A DNA stretch of 7,580 nt from JAAFIP01 sp043769005 (GTDB lineage Bacteria; Pseudomonadota; Gammaproteobacteria; Burkholderiales; Burkholderiaceae_C), in contig JAYVJV010000170.1 of NCBI GenBank assembly GCA_043769005.1, positions 1-7,580 on the forward strand, read 5' to 3'. Each line of letters starts with the position of its first letter. Within the stretch, counting starts at the first letter, position 1. The notes beneath the pieces were generated by a model. The model ran no database searches. It was not told the origin of the DNA and saw only the letters and a program-made list of their open reading frames with translations. Shown here one piece after another: positions 1 to 5,151 of this stretch. Position numbers and translations under genes: made by a program.

Positions 1-1464
1 GAAGTGGCAGCCAATACCGGCCATGGCGCGCGAGCCTTCGGGCACGCGGGTAGAAGTGTTGTGTGGGCAGCCCGAGCAAAACCAGGGCTGGCGCTCGGCC
101 TTCACATCCACGACCAACATGGCGCGCTCTTTGGCTTCGATGATGGCCAGCCGTGCGTCGATGCGCGCCGTGGTGTCGGCATCCACGCCCAGCTTTTTCA
201 GGCGCTTGGCAATGGCTTTGGCAATCAGCGCGGGCGACAGGTCGGCATTGGCGCGCAGCAGACTGTGCGCGCTGGGGTTGGACATGCTCCACTCACCGCC
301 CGAATGGTCGCCTTCCTGTTCGTCAAACTTGCCCAAGATATTGGGCCGCACGTCGCTGCGCCAGTTGTACAGCTCTTCTTTCAGTTGGTATTCGATGACC
401 TGGCGCTTTTCTTCCACCACCAAAATTTCTTGCAGGCCGCTGGCAAATTCGCGCGTGAGCTGGGCTTCGAGTGGCCAGACCACGCCCACCTTGTGCAGAC
501 GGATGCCCAGGCATTGGCAGGTGGCATCGTCCAGCCCCAAGTCCAGCAGCGCCTGGCGTGTGTCGTTGTAGGCCTTGCCACTGGCGATCAGGCCAAAGCG
601 GTCATTCTTGCCCTCAATCGCGTTGTAATTCAAGCGGTTGGCGCGGATGTAGGCCAGCGCGGCATACCACTTGGTGTCAAAAAGCCTTTGCTCTTGATCC
701 AGCGCGGCATCGGGCCAGCGAATGTGCACGCCGCCTGCGGGCATCACAAAATCTGTCGGCAGTTTGATCTGCACCCGATCCGGGTCAATCATCGCTGTAG
801 CAGACGACTCGACAATCTCCTGAATCGTCTTCATGCCTGCCCACACGCCCGCGTAGCGACTCAGTGCGAAGGCGTGAATGCCCAGGTCCAAAATCTCCTG
901 CACACTGGCAGGGAAAAATACTGGCAGGCCGCAGGCTTTGAAAATATGGTCGCTCTGGTGCGCAGCGGTCGAGCTTTTGGCTACATGGTCGTCACCCGCC
1001 ACGGCAATCACGCCGCCCCAGGGCGTGGTGCCCGCCATGTTGGCGTGTTTGAACACGTCGCTGGTGCGGTCCACCCCCGGGCCTTTGCCGTACCAAATGC
1101 CAAACACCCCGTCAAACTTGTTGCTACCCGGCGGTGCAAAGCCCAGTTGCTGCGTGCCCCACAGCGCGGTGGCGGCCAGCTCTTCATTGACACCGGGCTG
1201 AAAGACGATGTTTTGTGCCTTGAGATATTTGGCTGCGGCCCACAGAGACTGGTCATAGCCGCCCAGCGGCGAGCCGCGATAGCCCGAGACAAACCCCGCA
1301 GTGTTCTTACCCACCTGCTGGTCGCGCAGGCGCTGCAACATGGGCAGCTTGACCAAGGCCTGCACGCCGCTCATGAACGCGCGGCCATAGTCCAGGCTGT
1401 ATTTATCGTCCAGCGTAACGGTTTCCAGCGCTTTGCGGATGTGCTCGGGCAGGGGGGCGTTCAT
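1..1464 (-). CDS. Indolepyruvate:ferredoxin oxidoreductase family protein, N-terminal 488 codons (cut by window edge)
   Basis: The gene starts at ATG 1464 behind GGAGA (1471-1475, 6-base spacing) and stays open to the left edge, so only the first 488 codons are seen; fused members of this family usually exceed 1,100 residues. Residues about 20-230 match the pyruvate-oxidoreductase alpha domain: SGYRGSPLGGYDQ (60-72), PGVNEELAATALWGTQQLG (90-108) and GKGPGVDRTSDVFKHANMAG (126-145). Residues 462-469 (FCSGCPHN) and 483-488 (GIGCHF) mark the beginning of the thiamine-diphosphate-binding domain. The family oxidatively decarboxylates 2-oxo acids (indolepyruvate, phenylpyruvate or related) to acyl-CoA, passing electrons to ferredoxin, in the cytoplasm. 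Proteobacterial versions typically fuse the alpha/beta and gamma parts in one chain; whether this one does lies outside the window. The true substrate cannot be told from sequence. The whole reading frame was translated by hand without a stop or frameshift. Confidence 0.93.
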   Translation of the reverse strand, partial: MNAPLPEHIRKALETVTLDDKYSLDYGRAFMSGVQALVKLPMLQRLRDQQVGKNTAGFVSGYRGSPLGGYDQSLWAAAKYLKAQNIVFQPGVNEELAATALWGTQQLGFAPPGSNKFDGVFGIWYGKGPGVDRTSDVFKHANMAGTTPWGGVIAVAGDDHVAKSSTAAHQSDHIFKACGLPVFFPASVQEILDLGIHAFALSRYAGVWAGMKTIQEIVESSATAMIDPDRVQIKLPTDFVMPAGGVHIRWPDAALDQEQRLFDTKWYAALAYIRANRLNYNAIEGKNDRFGLIASGKAYNDTRQALLDLGLDDATCQCLGIRLHKVGVVWPLEAQLTREFASGLQEILVVEEKRQVIEYQLKEELYNWRSDVRPNILGKFDEQEGDHSGGEWSMSNPSAHSLLRANADLSPALIAKAIAKRLKKLGVDADTTARIDARLAIIEAKERAMLVVDVKAERQPWFCSGCPHNTSTRVPEGSRAMAGIGCHF

Positions 1465-1486
1465 AGGCAGTCTCCAATGGCGTACC

Positions 1487-1515
1487 AGTGTAAGCCTGAT
1501 TTTGGCACTTGTCTT
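1487..1515 (-). promoter_or_regulatory. Candidate sigma-70 promoter for the oxidoreductase gene
   Basis: On the minus strand AAGACA (1510-1515) and TACACT (1487-1492) are separated by 17 bases, each matching the consensus at 4 of 6 positions. A transcript starting just downstream would have a leader of roughly 15-20 bases carrying the GGAGA ribosome site. The match is modest and rests only on spacing and position in the 140-base gap before the gene. Confidence 0.28.
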
Positions 1516-1604
1516 GGCGGGTGGTTTGTGCTGATCGCTTAGGTGACAAACGCGGTGGAATGTCGACCGCTCGGTGTTCTGGAGCGCTGCGCCGGGTAGC
1601 AAAG

Positions 1605-2063
1605 TTATTCGCGCATGCAGCGCGATACCAAAGGCAGCAAGGGGTAGCGCAGCACCGCCTCGCGGCCGGTAACGCCCAGGTTAAAGGTGGCGTTCATGCG
1701 CGGGTTGCTGTATTCCACAGGTGTAATGCTGGGACTCGCGGGGCTGGCGCTGGCTTTGCTGTCTTTAAAGAGCACGTCATAGCCGCGCGAGCTGTCCAAC
1801 GTCACGCTGTTATCGACAAACTTGGCGGTGAATTCAATGCCATATTCGCAGCGGTAAAAGTCCAACGGCTTGGCGGCGGTGGCGACCGGTGCTGCGGGGG
1901 GGCTGCTGGCACAGGCTGCGAGCAGGCTGACCACGCAGGTCAGCAGGGTGGCGCATCGCCGGCTTATTTTTTCACTGTGGTGAGTAGTCTGGGTATATTT
2001 ATTTGCTACATATTCAATAGCTGCTTGCGCTCTATCTGATTGGACTAAAAGCATATTTTCCAT
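1605..2063 (-). CDS. Small lipoprotein with MliC-like (C-type lysozyme inhibitor) domain
   Basis: A 152-residue protein starts at ATG 2063 and ends with TAA at 1605-1607. It has a long polar N-terminus (1-36), a hydrophobic stretch (38-50) and a lipobox LAAC with Cys51, so a lipid-anchored envelope protein is expected. A Ser/Pro/Ala linker (52-65) leads to a C-terminal domain (about 67-152) that begins DFYRCEYG and ends VSRCMRE. The spacing of Cys72 and Cys149, the strand pattern and the GREA segment (133-136) resemble the MliC/PliC fold, whose members bind and inhibit host C-type lysozyme in the periplasm. The usual Ser-Gly-x-x-Tyr and Trp-x-Lys-Gly motifs are degraded here (Thr114-Pro115 before Tyr118; Thr132 where Lys is expected), so inhibitor activity is doubtful. 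Residues 4-24 are encoded by a dispersed repeat. It lies 32 bases after mltA on the same strand and is probably cotranscribed. The lipoprotein call is firm; the MliC call is moderate. Confidence 0.75.
   Translation of the reverse strand: MENMLLVQSDRAQAAIEYVANKYTQTTHHSEKISRRCATLLTCVVSLLAACASSPPAAPVATAAKPLDFYRCEYGIEFTAKFVDNSVTLDSSRGYDVLFKDSKASASPASPSITPVEYSNPRMNATFNLGVTGREAVLRYPLLPLVSRCMRE
2002..2057 (+). repeat. Dispersed intergenic-type repeat, copy 1 (inside the lipoprotein gene)
   Basis: The 28 bases at 2003-2030 match the reverse complement of 3506-3533 at 25 positions (shared core AATAGCTGCTT). The flank out to 2057 keeps scattered identity, including CTA and AGCATA blocks. The pattern (TTGCTA, a short AT stretch, AATAGCTGCTTGCGC, then a variable part) resembles a short repeat I associate with intergenic regions of Comamonadaceae genomes; that attribution is from memory. 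Here the repeat falls within codons 4-24 of the lipoprotein gene. Confidence 0.65.
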
Positions 2064-2068
2064 ATGAA

Positions 2069-2073
2069 TCTCC
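2069..2073 (-). promoter_or_regulatory. Ribosome binding site fixing the lipoprotein start
   Basis: GGAGA lies 5 bases upstream of ATG 2063 on the minus strand. This supports a start that places about 36 residues ahead of the hydrophobic signal core, although a shorter signal peptide would be more typical. Confidence 0.6.
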
Positions 2074-2095
2074 GATGTTGAGATAAAAACGCAAC

Positions 2096-3301
2096 TTATG
2101 GCTTGGGCCACAACACCCACATTTTCAGCGGCTGCTTCAAACGCCCTGCCAGCTCGCCTGCTTCTAAGCCCGAGCCTACATAATAGTCTGCACGCACGGC
2201 ACCCACAATGGCGCTGCCGGTGTCCTGCGCCAGCACCAGGCGTTGCAATGGTGCCGTCGGCCCGCTGCTGGTCAGCCAGACTGGAGCGCCGTAGGGAATG
2301 CTGCCCGGATCTACCGCAATCGAGCGCCCAGCCGTGAGAGGCACGCCTTGCGCGCCCTTGGGGCCTTCGCTGCTGCGGCCTTCGGGCAGGGCCTCTTCTT
2401 TGAAGAACACCACGCGGGGGTTGCTCCACAGCAGCTCGTTTACGCGTTTCGGGTTGGCGTTGATCCAGGCCTTGATGCCGGGCCAGGAGGCATCTTTGAT
2501 CAGGCCTTGGTCTAGCAGCCAGCGGCCCACCGACTTGTAGGGTTGGTCGTTGGTGCCTGCATAGGCGGCGCGCACGGTTTTGACGCTGCCATCGGGCTCG
2601 GTGATGCGTAGCTTGCCCGAGCCCTGGATTTGCAGCACCAGCGCGTCCACGGGGTCGGCCAGGTAGGCGATGGCGCGGCCCTGCAAGGCGCTGCGGGCCT
2701 CGGGCAAGGTGTCCATTTCCTGGCGGGTGTACCAGGGCTTGCGGGTAGCCCAGTTGGCGGGCGTGGCGAACAAGGCGGCACTGAAACTGGGGTTGGCGAT
2801 GCGTCTGGCATAGAGCACGGGCTCGTAATAAGCCGTAAGTAAGCCATCGCTTACGCCACTTAAAGGTTCTACACGGTAGGGCTGCAAGCGTAGCTGCATC
2901 CAAGCGCGCTGCTCGGCGTTGTTTGCCAGGCTTAAGCGGCGCAGCTCGGGGCACAGACTGGCCAGGGCGGTGCTGGGGCGCTCGCAGCTTTGCAGCCAGG
3001 CGTTCCAGGCTTCGTGCAGATTGTCTTGTTCCCAGCCAGGCAAGTCTGTCCAGCGTGCGGGTGTCCAACGGCTTTTGGCTTGCACGATGCTGGTACCCGG
3101 GGCGGGGCCATCTTCTACGCTGGCCGCTGGCTGCACGGGGAAGCTGCTTGCAGCGCCTGTGGACGCGCCTGGTTGGCCGTTAGCTGAGGCGGAGGGCGCG
3201 GGTGCTTGCGGCGCGGGGCTGTTCACAGGCGGGCTTTGCAAGGGAGGAGATGCGCAGCCCCACGGGGTGCTTACAATCAGCAACTGCAACAGGAATCGCA
3301 T
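2096..3301 (-). CDS. mltA: Membrane-bound lytic murein transglycosylase A
   Basis: A 401-residue protein. MltA cleaves the MurNAc-GlcNAc bond of peptidoglycan, forming 1,6-anhydro-MurNAc ends, while tethered to the outer membrane. Residues 1-15 form a signal peptide ending at Cys16, and 17-70 a Pro/Ala/Ser-rich linker. The MltA domain (about 140-300) carries LTAYYEPV (155-162) and LQIQGSG (223-229). The C-terminal 3D barrel (about 320-398) carries DPGSIPYGAPVWL (331-343), AQDTGSA (358-364) and RAD (370-372); conserved Asp360 and Asp372 belong to the family's active-site region. Length is slightly above the 365 residues of the E. coli protein because of the linker. ATG 3301 was chosen because AGAAGGG (3307-3313) sits 5 bases upstream; ATG 3304 would leave only 2. 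The sequence before Cys16 (STPWG) departs from the usual Leu-x-Ala/Gly-Cys lipobox. The start abuts a plus-strand micro-protein gene. Confidence 0.95.
   Translation of the reverse strand: MRFLLQLLIVSTPWGCASPPLQSPPVNSPAPQAPAPSASANGQPGASTGAASSFPVQPAASVEDGPAPGTSIVQAKSRWTPARWTDLPGWEQDNLHEAWNAWLQSCERPSTALASLCPELRRLSLANNAEQRAWMQLRLQPYRVEPLSGVSDGLLTAYYEPVLYARRIANPSFSAALFATPANWATRKPWYTRQEMDTLPEARSALQGRAIAYLADPVDALVLQIQGSGKLRITEPDGSVKTVRAAYAGTNDQPYKSVGRWLLDQGLIKDASWPGIKAWINANPKRVNELLWSNPRVVFFKEEALPEGRSSEGPKGAQGVPLTAGRSIAVDPGSIPYGAPVWLTSSGPTAPLQRLVLAQDTGSAIVGAVRADYYVGSGLEAGELAGRLKQPLKMWVLWPKP
3272..3277 (+). promoter_or_regulatory. Candidate -10 element for the micro-protein gene
   Basis: TACAAT matches TATAAT at 5 of 6 positions. 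It would start transcription near 3284, giving a leader of about 19 bases that includes AGGAA (3291-3295). No good -35 box is found 16-18 bases upstream (GATGCG at the 17-base position). The element lies inside the mltA signal-peptide codons. Confidence 0.33.
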
Positions 3302-3302
3302 C

Positions 3303-3431
3303 ATGACCCTTCTCATACTCGAGGCTTTTGGCGCACTCGCGTTATTCGTCTTTATCGTCTGGTGGACGATGTTCTCGGGTCGCCCAAAAGGCGAGCCGCC
3401 CAACCCGTCAACCGACGACAGCAAAAAATAA
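3303..3431 (+). CDS. 42-residue single-pass membrane micro-protein
   Basis: ATG 3303 follows AGGAA (3291-3295) by 7 bases and the frame ends with TAA at 3429-3431. Residues 3-20 (LLILEAFGALALFVFIVW) form one hydrophobic membrane span, followed by WTMFSGRPKG and a polar tail ending in Lys-Lys. The charge pattern suggests the tail stays in the cytoplasm. I recognise no domain and give no function. Reality is supported by the ribosome site, a plausible -10 element, the clean amphipathic layout and a strong terminator directly after the stop. It is divergent from mltA with the two start codons virtually touching, so a link to envelope work is possible but only by position. A chance frame antisense to the mltA leader is the alternative for the first few codons only, since nearly all of the frame lies beyond mltA. 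Confidence 0.72.
   Translation: MTLLILEAFGALALFVFIVWWTMFSGRPKGEPPNPSTDDSKK
3307..3313 (-). promoter_or_regulatory. Ribosome binding site deciding the mltA start
   Basis: AGAAGGG on the minus strand precedes tandem ATG codons at 3304 and 3301. Its 5-base distance favours 3301; a third in-frame ATG at 3316 lies upstream of it and has no ribosome site. The site lies inside codons 2-4 of the plus-strand micro-protein gene. Confidence 0.6.
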
Positions 3432-3470
3432 AAGCCTTCAGCATCGGGTTGACGCTGAAGGCTTCTATTC
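3421..3470. terminator. Two-way intrinsic terminator between the micro-protein and peroxiredoxin genes
   Basis: AAGCCTTCAGC (3432-3442) and GCTGAAGGCTT (3454-3464) form a perfect 11-bp stem with an 11-base loop. Read on the minus strand the stem is followed by TTATTTTTT (3423-3431), a strong U tract that would end the peroxiredoxin transcript before it enters the mltA region. On the plus strand the tail (CTATTCTA) is weak but the hairpin directly follows the micro-protein stop. The minus-strand U tract is the complement of the micro-protein's last codons. Confidence 0.85.
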
Positions 3471-3478
3471 TAGTGCTA

Positions 3479-3534
3479 TTTATGCTGCTAGACCTTGATT
3501 TATTTGCGTAAGCAGCTATTAAATAAGTAGCAAA
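3479..3534 (-). repeat. Dispersed intergenic-type repeat, copy 2
   Basis: The 28 bases at 3506-3533, read on the minus strand, match 2003-2030 at 25 of 28 positions. Beyond this core, toward 3479, the two copies share GG-CTA and AGCATA blocks at the same spacing. It lies in the roughly 100-base gap between the terminator and the end of the peroxiredoxin gene, in inverse orientation to copy 1. It shows no reading frame or target-site duplication that I can see. Confidence 0.65.
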
Positions 3535-3566
3535 ATTTGGATGATTTGGATTCGAATCAAGCAGGC

Positions 3567-4073
3567 TTACGCTTTAGCTTGTGCCAATATGGTGCCAGCA
3601 TCGCTGACTTCAAATTTGCCTGGGCCTTCGATGTTGAGCGCAGCGACTTTACCGCCTTTGACCAGCATGGAGTAACGGTTAGAGCGCAGGCCCATGCCGC
3701 GTGAGGTGAGATCCAGCGTCAGACCCGTGGCTTTGGTGAAATCAGCGCTGCCGTCGCCCAGCATGCGCACTTTGCCGACGGTTTTGAGATCGCGTGCCCA
3801 AGCGCCCATCACGAATGCGTCATTCACACTCACGCACCAAATTTCATCCACACCTGCAGCCTTGAGTTCGTTGAATTTGTCCACATAACCGGGCACATGC
3901 TTGGCCGAGCATGTGGGAGTAAATGCGCCGGGCAGGGCAAACAGGGCAATGGTCTTGCCAGCACTGGCCTTGACCACATCAACGGCATTGGGGCCAATGC
4001 TGCAGCCATTGCCTTCGACTTCCATGAATTCCATCAAGGTGCCTGCGGGGAGGGTATCGCCAACTTTAATCAT
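3567..4073 (-). CDS. Peroxiredoxin of the Prx5 family
   Basis: A 168-residue cytosolic thiol peroxidase that reduces hydrogen peroxide and organic hydroperoxides. The active-site motif PGAFTPTCS (48-56) gives the peroxidatic Cys55 with Pro48 and Thr52, and the conserved arginine region is GLRSNRYSMLV (128-138). VSVNDAFVMGAW (81-92) is typical of the Prx5 group, and the length is normal for it. No cysteine is found where human PRDX5 has its C-terminal resolving cysteine, so a 1-Cys mechanism using glutathione or another thiol is likely; Cys24 and Cys80 are the only other cysteines. The ATG at 4073 is preferred over the TTG at 4079, since GGAG (4082-4085) lies 8 bases upstream of the ATG and only 2 from the TTG. 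It follows the S10 operon on the same strand after a 168-base gap with a hairpin, and ends at a strong terminator. Confidence 0.95.
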   Translation of the reverse strand: MIKVGDTLPAGTLMEFMEVEGNGCSIGPNAVDVVKASAGKTIALFALPGAFTPTCSAKHVPGYVDKFNELKAAGVDEIWCVSVNDAFVMGAWARDLKTVGKVRMLGDGSADFTKATGLTLDLTSRGMGLRSNRYSMLVKGGKVAALNIEGPGKFEVSDAGTILAQAKA

Positions 4074-4081
4074 ATTCAATG

Positions 4082-4085
4082 CTCC
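4082..4085 (-). promoter_or_regulatory. Ribosome binding site deciding the peroxiredoxin start
   Basis: GGAG on the minus strand lies 8 bases from ATG 4073. The alternative TTG two codons earlier is too close for normal initiation. Confidence 0.6.
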
Positions 4086-4168
4086 AAATTAAGAGTGTTA
4101 AGGGGAAAGGTAAATTCGGGGTTTGCCGCTCGGGGTGCATGTGGCCGAACGCTTGTCTACGCACCATG

Positions 4169-4197
4169 AATAACGGCCCACCAAGTGAGCCGTTATT
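4169..4197. terminator. Hairpin after rpsQ, probable end of the S10 operon
   Basis: AATAACGGC (4169-4177) and GCCGTTATT (4189-4197) form a perfect 9-bp stem; inside it CAC/GTG (4179-4181 and 4185-4187) can add three pairs around a 3-base loop. On the minus strand the stem ends in TTATT but no long U run follows, so termination may be partial or the hairpin may protect the 3' end of the ribosomal transcript. It lies 45 bases beyond the rpsQ stop and about 95 bases before the peroxiredoxin start. Confidence 0.55.
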
Positions 4198-4241
4198 GTG
4201 TGCTGATTTTGTCAGCCTTGCAGAAAAATAGTTTAAAAAAC

Positions 4242-4511
4242 TTAAACTGCGATAGCTTTCTCAACCAAGCGGGTCACGACCCAGTTCTTGGTTTTAGAGA
4301 TCGGGCGGCTTTCGGTGATCTCGATCAGATCGCCCATTTTGTACTCGCCTTTTTCGTCATGGGCGTGGTACTTGCTGGATTTGCCGACAATTTTGCCGTA
4401 CAGCTCGTGCTTGACGCGGCGCTCGACCAACACCGTTACGGTCTTGGCGCGTTTGTCGCTAACCACCTTGCCAATCAAGGTGCGCTTGAGGGATGCTTTG
4501 ATTTCCGTCAT
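4242..4511 (-). CDS. rpsQ: 30S ribosomal protein S17
   Basis: An 89-residue protein, normal length for S17, an early-assembling OB-fold protein that binds 16S rRNA in the 30S body. LIGKVVSDKRAKTVTVLVER (12-31) and HDEKGEYKMGDLIEITESRP (51-70) are the conserved family segments, and the C-terminus carries SKTKNWVVTRLVEKA. The start at ATG 4511 has AGGAG (4517-4521) 5 bases upstream; that site overlaps the rpmC stop codon, so the two are translationally linked. It is the last gene of the S10 unit here; an AT-rich 7-bp inverted repeat (4230-4236/4242-4248) spans its stop codon. Confidence 0.97.
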   Translation of the reverse strand: MTEIKASLKRTLIGKVVSDKRAKTVTVLVERRVKHELYGKIVGKSSKYHAHDEKGEYKMGDLIEITESRPISKTKNWVVTRLVEKAIAV

Positions 4512-4520
4512 GGTGGCTCC

Positions 4521-4715
4521 TTATTTAGCGGCTTGCGTTTGCGCAAGGATGGTTTTGGCACGCGCAATGCTGCGCTTGACGACCTTGAGCTGGGACGTGT
4601 TGTTCAGCTGTTGCGTGGCTTTTTGCATGCGCATACCAAAGTGGGCTTTTTGCAGCTCTTTGATTTCGACTTGCAGGCCAGCAGCGTCTTTTTGGCGTAG
4701 TTCAGTAGCTTTCAT
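4521..4715 (-). CDS. rpmC: 50S ribosomal protein L29
   Basis: A 64-residue, mostly helical protein matching L29, which sits by the polypeptide exit tunnel next to L23 and helps form the docking site for trigger factor and SRP. It begins MKATELRQKDAAGLQVEIKE and keeps the LQKAHFGMRMQKATQQLNN core and the VKRSIARAKTILAQ helix. AGGAG (4725-4729) is 9 bases before ATG 4715. It lies 17 bases after rplP and 9 bases before rpsQ, the usual L16-L29-S17 order. Confidence 0.97.
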   Translation of the reverse strand: MKATELRQKDAAGLQVEIKELQKAHFGMRMQKATQQLNNTSQLKVVKRSIARAKTILAQTQAAK

Positions 4716-4732
4716 TTCTTGTTTCTCCTGAA

Positions 4733-5149
4733 TTATTGGCCAAGCAAGCGCGACACAAACGTGGTGCGCAGGGGCAGCTTGGCAGCCGCCAGGGTGAACG
4801 CTTCGCGGGCCAGGGTCTCTGACACGCCAACGATCTCGTACAACACTTTACCGGGCTGAATCTCAGCCACGTAGTACTCAGGGTTGCCTTTACCGTTACC
4901 CATGCGCACTTCCGCAGGCTTGTGCGAAATGGGCTTGTCCGGGAAGATGCGGATCCAGATACGACCACCACGCTTCACATGGCGCGAAATGGCGCGACGT
5001 GCAGCTTCGATCTGGCGCGCCGTGAGGCGACCACGATCGGTGGACTTGAGACCAAAATCACCGAAAGCAACGGTCGCGCCACGGGTGGCGACTCCCGTGT
5101 TACGGCCTTTTTGCTCTTTGCGGAATTTCCGACGAGCGGGTTGCAGCAT
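4733..5149 (-). CDS. rplP: 50S ribosomal protein L16
   Basis: A 138-residue protein at the usual family length. L16 binds 23S rRNA near the A site and is needed for peptidyl transfer and late 50S assembly. The family signature is present: MLQPARRKFRKEQKGR at the start, FGLKSTDRGRLTARQIEAAR (32-51), GGRIWIRIFPDKPISHKP (61-78) and GNGKGNPEYYVAEIQPGKVL (84-103). AAGGAG (5157-5162), inside the last codons of rpsC, sits 7 bases before ATG 5149, and only 2 bases separate the rpsC stop from this start, so translational coupling is likely. Confidence 0.98.
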   Translation of the reverse strand: MLQPARRKFRKEQKGRNTGVATRGATVAFGDFGLKSTDRGRLTARQIEAARRAISRHVKRGGRIWIRIFPDKPISHKPAEVRMGNGKGNPEYYVAEIQPGKVLYEIVGVSETLAREAFTLAAAKLPLRTTFVSRLLGQ

Positions 5150-5151
5150 AT

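Noticed and set aside
4..1542. A 512-codon open frame on the plus strand
   Set aside because: It lies antisense to the oxidoreductase gene, which has recognised motifs throughout and a ribosome site. The plus frame has a His/Gln/Ala-rich composition with no recognisable domain and is a by-product of the codon bias of the real gene.
1567..1590. CGCTC/GAGCG inverted repeat after the lipoprotein gene as a terminator
   Set aside because: The stem is only 5 bp with a 9-base loop and no U tract on either strand, so I cannot support a terminator here.
1605..3068. A single 487-codon minus-strand gene covering the lipoprotein and part of mltA
   Set aside because: Its first two thirds are an out-of-frame reading of mltA, rich in Arg and Pro. 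Only the part from ATG 2063 onward has a ribosome site and lipoprotein features.
3302..3424. mltA start at 3424, 3316 or 3304 instead of 3301
   Set aside because: The first two would put up to 41 residues before the signal peptide without a ribosome site, and 3304 is only 2 bases from the AGAAGGG site.
3545..3562. GATTCGAATC palindrome resembling a tRNA T-arm
   Set aside because: No matching acceptor, D or anticodon arms surround it on either strand. It is just a 10-base palindrome before the peroxiredoxin stop.
4080..4120. Promoter TTTACC-17-TAATTT before the peroxiredoxin gene
   Set aside because: The -10 match is only 3 of 6, and the implied transcript start would fall within the ribosome site, leaving no usable leader.
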